In this document: one piece after another, positions 22,826-32,056 of the stretch
Numbering within the stretch: position 1 is the stretch's first letter
Layout: every line of letters begins with the position of its first letter
Source of the DNA: Plasmodium coatneyi
Taxonomy: Eukaryota > Apicomplexa > Aconoidasida > Haemosporida > Plasmodiidae
Assembly: GCF_001680005.1 (NCBI RefSeq)
Contig: NC_033567.1
Coordinates: 806,001-870,000, forward strand
DNA: 64,000 bases
Reading direction: 5' to 3'
Program-made: the position numbers and the translations under genes
Notes under the pieces: model-generated
Seen by the model: only the letters and a program-made list of their open reading frames with translations
What the model was told of the DNA's origin: nothing
Databases searched by the model: none

Positions 22826-25800
22826 TCACCTTGCGCTGTCAAATGTATTGGAAGGCGCCATGAGCCAGGGGTTGGTGACAACTATGTTAGACAAATAGTC
22901 AACATTTTTTACCACATCCTTTTTGTGCAAATTGGAAAGATTTGCGTATTCACCTACACACAAATTGCCTGAATTTTTTTCGCCATCCAGGATATTCATA
23001 ATACGCAAAATTTCCTTCCCCTCATTATTTAGCAAGTGCTGTATATAGTCGGAGTACTGCTCATTTCCGCTAATGTTGCTTAACGATTTGACACGAAATA
23101 AAATTAGCTGCTTTTGCAAAGGCGTTAAGAAAAATTTAACCAGGTCGATGAGGATGAGCAGTTCGGTATGACTACTAGTGCCTTTCATGACGGAAAAGAA
23201 AAGTAAGTCAAACCATATACTAGGGTTTAGAAAGTAAGTCGAATTGGTTTCTTCCCCAACTTTTTGCTTACTATTATATGTGTCACATTTTAAGTAGCAC
23301 CATTTGCATATGTCTTCTACGACGAAATAGGTGTCATCGAAGAGGAGCTTCTCGATAGATACGTAGTCATATTCGTGTGTGTAACAACTTCTGTGGAAGA
23401 AATTGCTTTGCCTACTTTGGTGGAAATCGCCCAGTTGGAAGGGTAAAGTTTTTCCGATATATTTTTTCTGGCCATTTGTGTGAACATCACTAAGCAGATC
23501 GGTTATATACACTTGGTCATTATTATGGTCGTACGGCGAGCTATCCAAATGGTCTTCCCTTTTTGTCACGCTGGGCTGTACCATTGTGGGGCTACACTCA
23601 TCAGGGTGGAACTTACCATGTGATAGATTCTTTTTGTACCCCCTTTTTAGCAGCGTCAGTTCTCTTACAAAAGGGGAAGAATTTTTCGTTAGCACGATGG
23701 CCAACAGTTTAGAAGCCAACATGAACTGCTTCTTCATGCTTAACGAAATTACCTTTATTCTGAGGATCTCCCTTATCACTAGGAATATTTTTTCCATATC
23801 ATCTTCGTGCATGTCTGTTTTCACATCCTGGTGGGGTAACAAATCATCCTTGGTGTAGTAGCACCCGAAAATGTCTTTAGCAAAAACGAGGTTGTAGTTC
23901 TTCTGGCTTTTTAACATATCGTATAATTTTATGTACAAGTCAATTGCCTCCTTTCTATACTTTTTATTCTTTTCATTTAAGTAGTTCTTTTCAAAAATAA
24001 AAAAATCTGAAGCAGTAATTTTTTTTTTAATGTTAGCATTGGGAATGTTGTCTAGGAAGATATTTGGATAAATTAAATCTCTACACCCGATATACTGCTT
24101 CATTTCAGCTAGCCGAAAAATTACATACAGCGTTAGACTGCGTGACGACTGTGTGCAGCTGCTTAATGCCTTTAAACACTCTTCTGCTATTTCGATGGCT
24201 TTATCATAATTGCCGTTATTTTTTAACGAGTCCGCTAGTAGGCATTTATTTTGCAACGTAACAAAGTTGGGCAGTTTGGCTCGTTCACAATTCTGCAGCG
24301 ATATCGTGTAGTACTTTATCGCGCTCTGGAATTTGTGTAGCCCCATTAAAATATTCCCCTGTAGCATTAGTGCAAATATGCAGACGTAATGCTTAGAAAT
24401 ATCACAAAGCGTCGTCGAAATGGCTCTATAGCTTTCTTCCGCATAGTGCAAGGCTTTCAGTAAATACTTTTTCTTCACCTCCAAATGGTCCACTTGGTCT
24501 AGCAACAACTTGTTCTTTACGCATTCCTCATCTGTGGTAGCTTCCCCTACTTGGGAATCACCCGGGTTGTGATTTCTGCGCTCTGCACTGGGAAGGTTAC
24601 CGAGGAAATCCTCCCACCCTTTGTCACAGATGCCCCTCCCGCGGGTACTTTTCCCTCTGCTCTCATTTGCCCTATCATAGTAGTAGCTAGCCATGAGAAC
24701 GTTACAAATAAGCGTGTGGACGCTGTTCTCATGTCCCTCATAAAATTTGTTAAAAATGACGATGAGCTTGTAAATGATCAGCGCATCATCTATATTCCCC
24801 TCCTTCACTTTGCACTGAAGGATTAGCACTAGTATGTCCCTCCTTATCGTCCCTATGTTAGGAATAACCCCATAAATGTAGTAGCAAACGTCTAAGCACT
24901 TCTTCACATAGCCATGCTCGAAATGCAGATAGGCCAAAAATAAGAACTGTTTGGATAATTCGAAAATGTTTTTATCCAGACTAACATTTAGAAGGAGATA
25001 GATGCACTTCTTAGCCCTAACATAATTTATGCATTTCATTTTTTCATTCAGTATGCAGTAGGGGTGGCAAGGAATATTATACTCATGGACAAAGCTCTTG
25101 ATTTTGTTGCATGAACCTACTGTGCATATATTGCTCATCTGTAAAAAGTCGCTATTTTTCGGGTGTATTATGTTGACAATATTTTCCTTTAGCATATTTT
25201 TTACTTTATATTTTTCCTGCATCATAATATTTGAAGATATTAGCTTTTCCACCGTTTTGAAACTCCACGTGGCATACTTCGGAAAGCATCCCTTTGTCTT
25301 GGGATAAAACAGAGCAATATTACTCCTTTGGAAATTACTACACTGGTGCACTCTGCGAGGGATGTCTTCCCTTATACAACTCCCCACGCTGGTGCTAGGT
25401 GTAAGCTCCCTTTTATGTTTCTCTCCAGCACGGTTACTTCTCCGTAAGGATATCCATTTTTTTCTGCGTATTTTGTCAACCAAGGAGTACACGTTTTGGT
25501 GTCTAACTTCGCTGCTACTGTTGATTGAGGGGAGAGAACTATCATCGTAATTGCTTGTGATTGTTCTTTTCTCCCACGTAGGTCCGCTTTTCGAGTCTCC
25601 ACTTACACTATGACTTGAACTCTTGTAACTCCTGCGTGCGCTGTTTTGTGTGACCGTGGTGACACCCCTGTAGGGGGACTTGTAAACGTGTCCCCGCTTC
25701 CCTGCACGGTTGTCACTTTTGCCTGTTTCGCGCATATACCCAAAGGAATTTGAACCGTTTGGTTCGTCAGAGCATTGGTCGCCAAATATTTCAGTAACCG

Positions 25801-28800
25801 CTTCGCTTGCGTCTCCGATCTCCGGTTCACCGCCCCATTCGCAAACCTCCCTCAGGTGGGCAACATTCGGAAACAGGACGCTCTCCTTCTTTGAGTCAAA
25901 GGAAGACATATCCTCCAAAGTTAGAGGCAGCCTGACTTTATAATTCCTCTTACACTCCTTGTTAAAGTAGACGCCCAAGTGGTACTCAATGCAGACTAGC
26001 AGTCCGTAAACTTCCACCTCCTTAATATTAATATGGTCGTTTAGGTTGATTTTAAATTTCCTCATGCATTCGGGAATTAACACCTGGTGCCAGAACTGCA
26101 GTGAATCTACTGTCCTAACATTTAGGGTTAAGTTTACCAACCGAATTAGAAATTTATGTGGCACAAACTCGGGAAAATAATTCCACTCCGTGAAACACCT
26201 TTCGCAGAAGCAGATAAATTTGTTGCATTGTTCGGGTGTCCTCTGCCTGCTACTATCACTGGCGCCGTCATAATGGTGTTCATTCTGCTCATTAATGAAA
26301 GGGGACACATGGTAAGCATTATCAGAACAGTGGTGATTACTCCCTTTAGGATTTCCACTGCTACATTTTCTGTTTCCTCCCAATGTTCCCAACAGAAACG
26401 AATGTATGTGCTCATAATATATGGACTTCAACGTGCGGCAAATAATTTCCCTGCAGATAACCTCTGAGAGGAACTCCGGGGGGGAAATGTCCCTATCATT
26501 GCTCAGTAGGTAACCCAAGTTATGCATGTTAACCCCATGGGAATGATAAACCTGCGTGACGTCAAAACTGTCACTGAAATTTGAGATGATATTTACAACT
26601 TTGGGTAAAATATAATTTTCAATGTTGTGGAGACATTCCCTAGTAGCGTCCTTCAAAAGGTCTACATTATTTTTATACTTTTTTAATTTATAATTCCTAA
26701 TGTCTATAGCTAAGGTAGTATTAGTTAATGAGTGCTCATAGTAATTTTTTATGAATTCGTATCTTATCCTTTTGGTGAAATTTCCTCCAGTAGAATTGTC
26801 AACATATGGGGGGAGTACCTCTTCTGCCCCTCTTACAATGAACAGATTATCAATTAGCGATTTGAAAATTTTTACGTTGTTTCTCTTTTTAAATATTTTA
26901 CATTTGTAATAGTTGGAGAATCCAAAGGGGAGAATGCAACAGTGGTAATTCATAGAATCACTCATTTGCCTTATCTGCTGGTACAACTCGTGGTCATAGT
27001 TTTGCATTTCCAACAGGAGCCTTTCATAGAACACCTTTTCCTTTTTCTTCTTTAGGTGTTTTTCCTCGTTAGGTCGGTTCATACATTCATTTGGGGTTGT
27101 TCCCTTCATTGTCTGCTCACCACTGTGGAGGTGGTCATTCTCATTGTCACCCTCATTTTTGTCACCACCATCACTCATGTAATTGCTAAATGCGAACCCC
27201 CTAAATATGTCCTTAATCACATCTACAGCGGGGTAGGCCTCACTTAACGGCATTAGTGGTTCCGAAATGACGCGCATCCCCATGAAATCAATTTGGCTAG
27301 CCACAGGTAGGGAAAACTTCGAACCGTTTTTCAGACTAAATATACAATCACATAGAACCTTCTTCCCCTTCATATCATTGCTGTATATTTTTCTAGCCAT
27401 GTTATAATTTATGCCATTCCTTCTACTCCCCAATATTACCGTAAAGACAAGACTGTCAAATAGGAAAACTAAATCGTCGTCAAATTTCGGTTTGTATATT
27501 TTGTAAATATGAGGATAGTTCTCCTTCGACACTTGGACAAAACATTTTTTAAAATAACTTATTGAATCATTCTCCGATTCTTGCTTGCTAAAAAATAGAG
27601 AGTATATTAATCCACAGGCCCCTATTTTGCTGGACATGTGAAATAATTCTAGCTCGTTATAAAACTCCTTTTCTCTTTCGCCCTCACTTTTCTCATCGTG
27701 CATATATTCCTTTAAGGCCCATATGTTTCGGAAGGCGTAATTGATTCGATCGTGCCAGTTGGAACTTAAGAAGGAGTCTTCATTTTTGCACAGGAAGTTG
27801 TACAATGGGTGGCTCACATCCATGTTGTAGCTTCTACAGGGTTTTACACTTTGTAGTAGGTTATTAAAAATGTTCATTTTATTTCCTTGGGGGGCATTCC
27901 TACCATGGTTTTTACAGTTTTCAGCGCTTTTTATGCTTTCATCACTTTCACCATTAATATCGCTACCATCGCTTGCACCGCTACTACTGTGGGTGCTATC
28001 CTCCAACATGCTGCACCTGCCAACGGGTTCATCCCCCTGGTCGACTGCCGCCTCTTCTCCATCCACCTCCGTGGAGTCACTCCCTTTTCTCATTTGCCCA
28101 AATAATTCCTGCAGTCGAGGAATTTCGCATTTGTTTATTTCCGCCCTGCAGCACCTGTCGAATGGCTCATTGCATGGCAGAGACGACACACTTTTTTTCG
28201 ATTTATCCTCGGAGGTCTTTTTCTTCAATTCAATTTTTTTACTTATGGGCTTATTGAATACAACTGGGACAGGTTTCTTCAATGGAATTATTTTAACATT
28301 CTTAGTGACAATTTGTTTTTTAACTTCTGCAATTTTGCTCACTTGGATGCTCTTCTTATGAGTTACAACACTCTGGGGGGGATTATCGGTTGGCTTATTA
28401 TTTGGGACGAACTTAACGTTTAATATTTTTTCCGGTTCTATTACTTTTTTTTCTTCCGATATTGATCTCCTTAATTTTTGTGGCTTGAATAGACAGATAG
28501 TGTTATGTATTATTCGCTTTAACTTTCCCTTTTTTTTACCTTTCTGCGTAGGTGGCTGCTGTCCGTTTTGCGGCTTTGCGCTAGTTAGTTTCGCATTAGC
28601 TACTTTTTCATTCAGCTGGGCGTCTTTGGAACCCGAATTCGAGCCATTTTGTAGGGCACCTTTTGAGTCACCCGCTGCACCACCACTCGTGTTAAATTGC
28701 GTGTCTTCTATTAAGTAATCCTCCAGAGCCTTGAAGGAACCATTGGAATGGTGCCCCGTTTGCTTGTATCCCCTAGATCGCTGCCTTTTTTTCTTGATCA

Positions 28801-28831
28801 ATGCGGAAAACGAGCTTTTCAGCATGCCCAT
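22826..28831 (-). CDS. CLU (clustered mitochondria) homologue with C-terminal TPRs
   Basis: CLU-family proteins are cytosolic and bind mRNAs for nuclear-encoded mitochondrial proteins; their loss clusters mitochondria in other eukaryotes. The open frame extends to 28861 without an ATG; the first ATG, in ACCAAAATGG, is at 28831 and gives about 2001 residues. Residues 1-330 are Lys- and Ser-rich and unlike other CLU proteins. The CLU core shows FSLPVASQIDFMGMRVISEP near 505-525 and the hallmark-like HSHGVNMHNLGYLL near 760. A further conserved-looking region lies near 880-940. TPR-like helices occupy about 1375-1585 (for example KFQSAIKYYTISLQNCE and NYDKAIEIAEECL). The tail to 2001 is partly disordered. 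A GTGATG overlapping the stop codon could be a donor for a short extra exon, but I see no clear continuation. The family call rests on motif similarity read by eye. Confidence 0.75.
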   Translation of the reverse strand: MGMLKSSFSALIKKKRQRSRGYKQTGHHSNGSFKALEDYLIEDTQFNTSGGAAGDSKGALQNGSNSGSKDAQLNEKVANAKLTSAKPQNGQQPPTQKGKKKGKLKRIIHNTICLFKPQKLRRSISEEKKVIEPEKILNVKFVPNNKPTDNPPQSVVTHKKSIQVSKIAEVKKQIVTKNVKIIPLKKPVPVVFNKPISKKIELKKKTSEDKSKKSVSSLPCNEPFDRCCRAEINKCEIPRLQELFGQMRKGSDSTEVDGEEAAVDQGDEPVGRCSMLEDSTHSSSGASDGSDINGESDESIKSAENCKNHGRNAPQGNKMNIFNNLLQSVKPCRSYNMDVSHPLYNFLCKNEDSFLSSNWHDRINYAFRNIWALKEYMHDEKSEGEREKEFYNELELFHMSSKIGACGLIYSLFFSKQESENDSISYFKKCFVQVSKENYPHIYKIYKPKFDDDLVFLFDSLVFTVILGSRRNGINYNMARKIYSNDMKGKKVLCDCIFSLKNGSKFSLPVASQIDFMGMRVISEPLMPLSEAYPAVDVIKDIFRGFAFSNYMSDGGDKNEGDNENDHLHSGEQTMKGTTPNECMNRPNEEKHLKKKKEKVFYERLLLEMQNYDHELYQQIRQMSDSMNYHCCILPFGFSNYYKCKIFKKRNNVKIFKSLIDNLFIVRGAEEVLPPYVDNSTGGNFTKRIRYEFIKNYYEHSLTNTTLAIDIRNYKLKKYKNNVDLLKDATRECLHNIENYILPKVVNIISNFSDSFDVTQVYHSHGVNMHNLGYLLSNDRDISPPEFLSEVICREIICRTLKSIYYEHIHSFLLGTLGGNRKCSSGNPKGSNHHCSDNAYHVSPFINEQNEHHYDGASDSSRQRTPEQCNKFICFCERCFTEWNYFPEFVPHKFLIRLVNLTLNVRTVDSLQFWHQVLIPECMRKFKINLNDHINIKEVEVYGLLVCIEYHLGVYFNKECKRNYKVRLPLTLEDMSSFDSKKESVLFPNVAHLREVCEWGGEPEIGDASEAVTEIFGDQCSDEPNGSNSFGYMRETGKSDNRAGKRGHVYKSPYRGVTTVTQNSARRSYKSSSHSVSGDSKSGPTWEKRTITSNYDDSSLPSINSSSEVRHQNVYSLVDKIRRKKWISLRRSNRAGEKHKRELTPSTSVGSCIREDIPRRVHQCSNFQRSNIALFYPKTKGCFPKYATWSFKTVEKLISSNIMMQEKYKVKNMLKENIVNIIHPKNSDFLQMSNICTVGSCNKIKSFVHEYNIPCHPYCILNEKMKCINYVRAKKCIYLLLNVSLDKNIFELSKQFLFLAYLHFEHGYVKKCLDVCYYIYGVIPNIGTIRRDILVLILQCKVKEGNIDDALIIYKLIVIFNKFYEGHENSVHTLICNVLMASYYYDRANESRGKSTRGRGICDKGWEDFLGNLPSAERRNHNPGDSQVGEATTDEECVKNKLLLDQVDHLEVKKKYLLKALHYAEESYRAISTTLCDISKHYVCIFALMLQGNILMGLHKFQSAIKYYTISLQNCERAKLPNFVTLQNKCLLADSLKNNGNYDKAIEIAEECLKALSSCTQSSRSLTLYVIFRLAEMKQYIGCRDLIYPNIFLDNIPNANIKKKITASDFFIFEKNYLNEKNKKYRKEAIDLYIKLYDMLKSQKNYNLVFAKDIFGCYYTKDDLLPHQDVKTDMHEDDMEKIFLVIREILRIKVISLSMKKQFMLASKLLAIVLTKNSSPFVRELTLLKRGYKKNLSHGKFHPDECSPTMVQPSVTKREDHLDSSPYDHNNDQVYITDLLSDVHTNGQKKYIGKTLPFQLGDFHQSRQSNFFHRSCYTHEYDYVSIEKLLFDDTYFVVEDICKWCYLKCDTYNSKQKVGEETNSTYFLNPSIWFDLLFFSVMKGTSSHTELLILIDLVKFFLTPLQKQLILFRVKSLSNISGNEQYSDYIQHLLNNEGKEILRIMNILDGEKNSGNLCVGEYANLSNLHKKDVVKNVDYLSNIVVTNPWLMAPSNTFDSAR

Positions 28832-30247
28832 TTTGGTGCCCACGCTCGGTCGATTTATCAATCTTTTTTTTTTCTCTCTCTTCTTAAATTATATGTTTAC
28901 CCTACAGGTGCACAAATCGCAGACGCATGCCAGTGTAAAGACTTGCGTCTCTTCTCAATTCACTTTCGCGAGGTGATATAGGGGGGACAAATAAAATAAA
29001 TTAAAAAGGAACTATGCGGAACGGAGCTGAACAAAATAGCCGTTTGCAATTGCGCTGTACCTACACGCGCTTTGTAAAAAGTTGGATGTCGGAATGGCAC
29101 GAAAAAGGCGACAAATGATTTAATGCCTGCTTTGCGCTCTTTTCCTACACTTCACAAAACGTTTTTCAATTCTTGGGTTTGTTCAGTAACCCATTTATCA
29201 GTCCGTTTACGTGTTTACTCCTTTTCCCCGCGGCAGTAGCGCTAAATTTTGAGCGCAACAGTTGTGCCGGTTATAGCATAAATGGGCAGAAGACACCCTA
29301 GCAGAATGCATATATACATAAACAAATGAGCAACTCCTCGCAAGAGCGGTGATAAACAAGTTTTGTGTCTTTTATTATTCACAGTAGAGCAGCAAAGTGG
29401 GAAGAACGGCGCCAAGGTAGCTCCCGGCATGCATTCTACCGCACGTACATATAGCACATGTATATATGTGCACACGTTTGTTGCGTGCTTCTATTTTAAC
29501 AACAGGAGAAGTACATACATTCACGCGCAAGGAACTAATAGTGGCATACACAATGAAGGAAAAAAAAAAAAATATAATAATAATACTCAATTTTGTAGAT
29601 AAAGGGAATACCTTCATGCCAGAACAAAAGAGCAGCGTTTTGCCCGCATGTTGATACGATTTTTCTTCCCCATACATAAACGCTTATGTTTTCCCCTTAG
29701 CTACACAAAACCAGATAAATCTTAATTTTCTTCCATTTTTTCTCTTGTATTCCTCTTATTTATAAATGGAAAATTTGTTATTTTTTTTTTTTCCTCACAT
29801 TTGTGCGTGTCTGCAAAGCAGTGCATGTGGTATGTGTTGCTTTAAAATGGTCTTATCCTCAGCTGCGCTAGCTAAAAGGAATACATTCTGTGTTATATTT
29901 TTTTAATGAAGTTTTCCTCCTTTCGATTTTCCATACGTTGATAAATCAACACACTGGGAAGGTCTCCTTTTAGAAGATTTTTTTTTCCCCCCCTCCATTT
30001 TGCACATTTGTTAAAAAAGAACAGTTTGGTGTTTTTGTCTTTCCACGATTGGAATACGCATTGATCGTAGGGAGATACATGGTGTGTTACACAAATGGGA
30101 AAAGTTGATCTACACAACTGCGTTAGACGTATCCAGGGGGAGGCCCGCTTAAACGTGTGATTACACTTATTTGCATAGGTATGCTTGTTGGGTGCGCTAG
30201 GCTGAATACACACTTAGGAAATCCTTGACTTGCGTTTTGCGTGCTTA
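28832..30247. other. intergenic region between Maf and CLU genes
   Basis: About 1.4 kb of AT-rich sequence including poly-T stretches and a GCATGCAT octamer at 29427. No gene is recognised; ORFs up to about 106 codons have no domain features. It should include the CLU promoter and 5' UTR and the Maf 3' UTR. Confidence 0.5.
29427..29434. promoter_or_regulatory. GCATGCAT octamer, possible ApiAP2 site
   Basis: A GCATGCAT in the 5' intergenic region of the CLU gene, similar to the octamer upstream of the helicase. Function is inference. Confidence 0.2.
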
Positions 30248-31075
30248 TCAAACTGATATTTTTCCCTCCACATATAACTGCGTCAACGTTTTGGAAAGTT
30301 TATTAATTGGTAACCCCATAACGTTGTAATAGCAGCCATTAATTTTTTTTATAAACTGGCAACCGACTCCTTGGATAGAGTAAGCGCCAGCCTTATCATA
30401 CGGTTCACTGGAATTTATATATGCCAGAATATCTTGCTCAAGCAAGTTGTCAAAATGTACTTCTGTTTTTTCGATAAAGGTGATGGGTACTTTTGTTTTG
30501 TGTAAAAATATACAGACAGCTGTATAAACGCAATGCACATTAGATGATAATTTTTTTAAAATTTCAAGGGCGTGCTCTTTGTTGAGTGGTTTTTCTATTA
30601 TTTCGTCCTTCAGCGTAACGATCGTGTCGCATGAGATTATAACATTTGGCATGGGGTCATAGGTGCTATGCAAACTTTTGAATTGGTGCGTTTTTGTTCC
30701 ATCTGTACAATGTTCCTCCTTATCAGGTTGGCCATTTGGCAAATTACCACTATTACTTTCCTGTTGTTTGTTTTTTTTTTCGGCTTCCTTATGGTTCCCC
30801 TCCATGTGATTGTTTGGTTGATCCCCAAACCAGACATGGTTTACTACATTCAACCCCTTTTGTAACGCATTTTCTTTAACATAATGCTCAGCAGAAGCAA
30901 ACTGTTTTTTATCTAAATTTTCCTCAAAGCCTGATTCACAAATGTATAAATTTGATACCCCCATTAATTTCATTAACTCTATCCTCCTGGGGGACTTGCT
31001 AGCCAAAAGAACCCAACATTTTTTTGCATCTGTGAAAAGGTCGCCTAACCCGATGATATGCGAATGCTCCTCCAT
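30248..31075 (-). CDS. Maf-like nucleoside-triphosphate pyrophosphatase
   Basis: Maf/YhdE-family enzymes hydrolyse non-canonical or selected NTPs to the monophosphate and pyrophosphate, a nucleotide-pool cleaning role. I start at the ATG at 31075 (MEEHSHII), giving 275 residues. An upstream in-frame ATG at 31174 would add 33 residues without the family pattern. The signature SKSPRR is at 26-31, a conserved Glu in ICESGFEE near 45-52, the catalytic-type Asp in VIISCDTIV near 148, KP in IIEKPLNKEHA near 160, and DKAGAYSIQGVG near 227-238. All key motifs appear intact. A hydrophilic insert of about 50 residues (roughly 88-135, rich in Asn, Lys and Gln) is absent from bacterial Maf, which is about 190-200 residues. 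The protein is probably cytosolic, as no leader is seen from this start. Confidence 0.85.
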   Translation of the reverse strand: MEEHSHIIGLGDLFTDAKKCWVLLASKSPRRIELMKLMGVSNLYICESGFEENLDKKQFASAEHYVKENALQKGLNVVNHVWFGDQPNNHMEGNHKEAEKKNKQQESNSGNLPNGQPDKEEHCTDGTKTHQFKSLHSTYDPMPNVIISCDTIVTLKDEIIEKPLNKEHALEILKKLSSNVHCVYTAVCIFLHKTKVPITFIEKTEVHFDNLLEQDILAYINSSEPYDKAGAYSIQGVGCQFIKKINGCYYNVMGLPINKLSKTLTQLYVEGKISV

Positions 31076-31607
31076 TCTCGTTTTGCGCGAAAGGGAAGGT
31101 AAAATGAAAAGCGGTAAAAGATTCGGTGGTTTTCTAAAAATGGGCGATATTGTCGTACTCGATATGACCCTCATTATGGCGCTTGCTATGCCTTGTTGCC
31201 GGGCTTACCATTTCGAAGTAACTATTAAAATAAAATTATCTTCCTTCCTTTTCATTCGACCGACTAAATGGTAGGGGACCTAACAAAGGGAGCAGCATAC
31301 TGCAGACAGTTGCCTTGGGGTGCTGCATTTTTAAGCGGGGATAACATGCTGGGTATAATGCCTATCACGACCCCATTTTTCATGCATATTGCTAATCAGT
31401 TACAAAAAAAAGCATCACAATGTGTTTTCTTTTTTTTTGTTTGTTCATCCAATAGTCACTTCTCATTTGAAACTAAAAAGGAGTTTTTTTGTTACCCCCC
31501 CGCTGCCTACAAAATTTTGCATATTGAAAAAATCCACTTTGATATGTTACCGTTTTTACTCACAACTGGTCAAAAAGTGCGCAGCGTGGAAATGCATACA
31601 ATGAGCA

Positions 31608-31646
<39 letters not shown>

Positions 31647-32056
31647 GGTATCTTTGTGCAAGCTCAAAAGGGTAAAATTATGTCCTGTGTAGCTTGCGGT
31701 GAGCGTATATGAAAGGGCCACCAGTCTGACGAGTGCCATTTTTGGGTGAAAAAGCAACTTGGCTTTGTATGCAGATCCACGCAAGGAGTTGCAACCGAGG
31801 AGTAATCCTGGCGCACACCTATCTGCAGATTTCACGTAGCTAAAAAAAATTCCCGTACACTTGCTGTAGTAGCTGATCAGGCGGGCGTAATTTTCGCCAA
31901 TAGTGTGAGCATGGCAAGGTACTCCAAAATGGAAGCTACTTCGAAAAAGGGGCATCCAGCTAAGCGCTAAAAACATCCCAATAGAAACTCCCCAAATGGC
32001 AGTCTGCTTTAATATATCCCCTCTTAGCAACCTGATTAACACCCTTACGCGTTTTC
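31076..32056. other. intergenic region between HEAT-type giant gene and Maf gene
   Basis: Includes an A29 run (31610-31638), the longest homopolymer in the window. Open frames of 135-160 codons on both strands read through that run and lack features. No gene is called. Confidence 0.5.

Noticed and set aside
22392..22881. Frames of 135-145 codons on - between channel and CLU genes
   Set aside because: They read through the A26 run as poly-Phe and overlap the CLU stop. I found no good acceptor to make them a last CLU exon.
31560..32042. 160-codon frame on - before the Maf gene
   Set aside because: It ends in a poly-Phe stretch from the A29 run and shows no feature beyond weak hydrophobicity.
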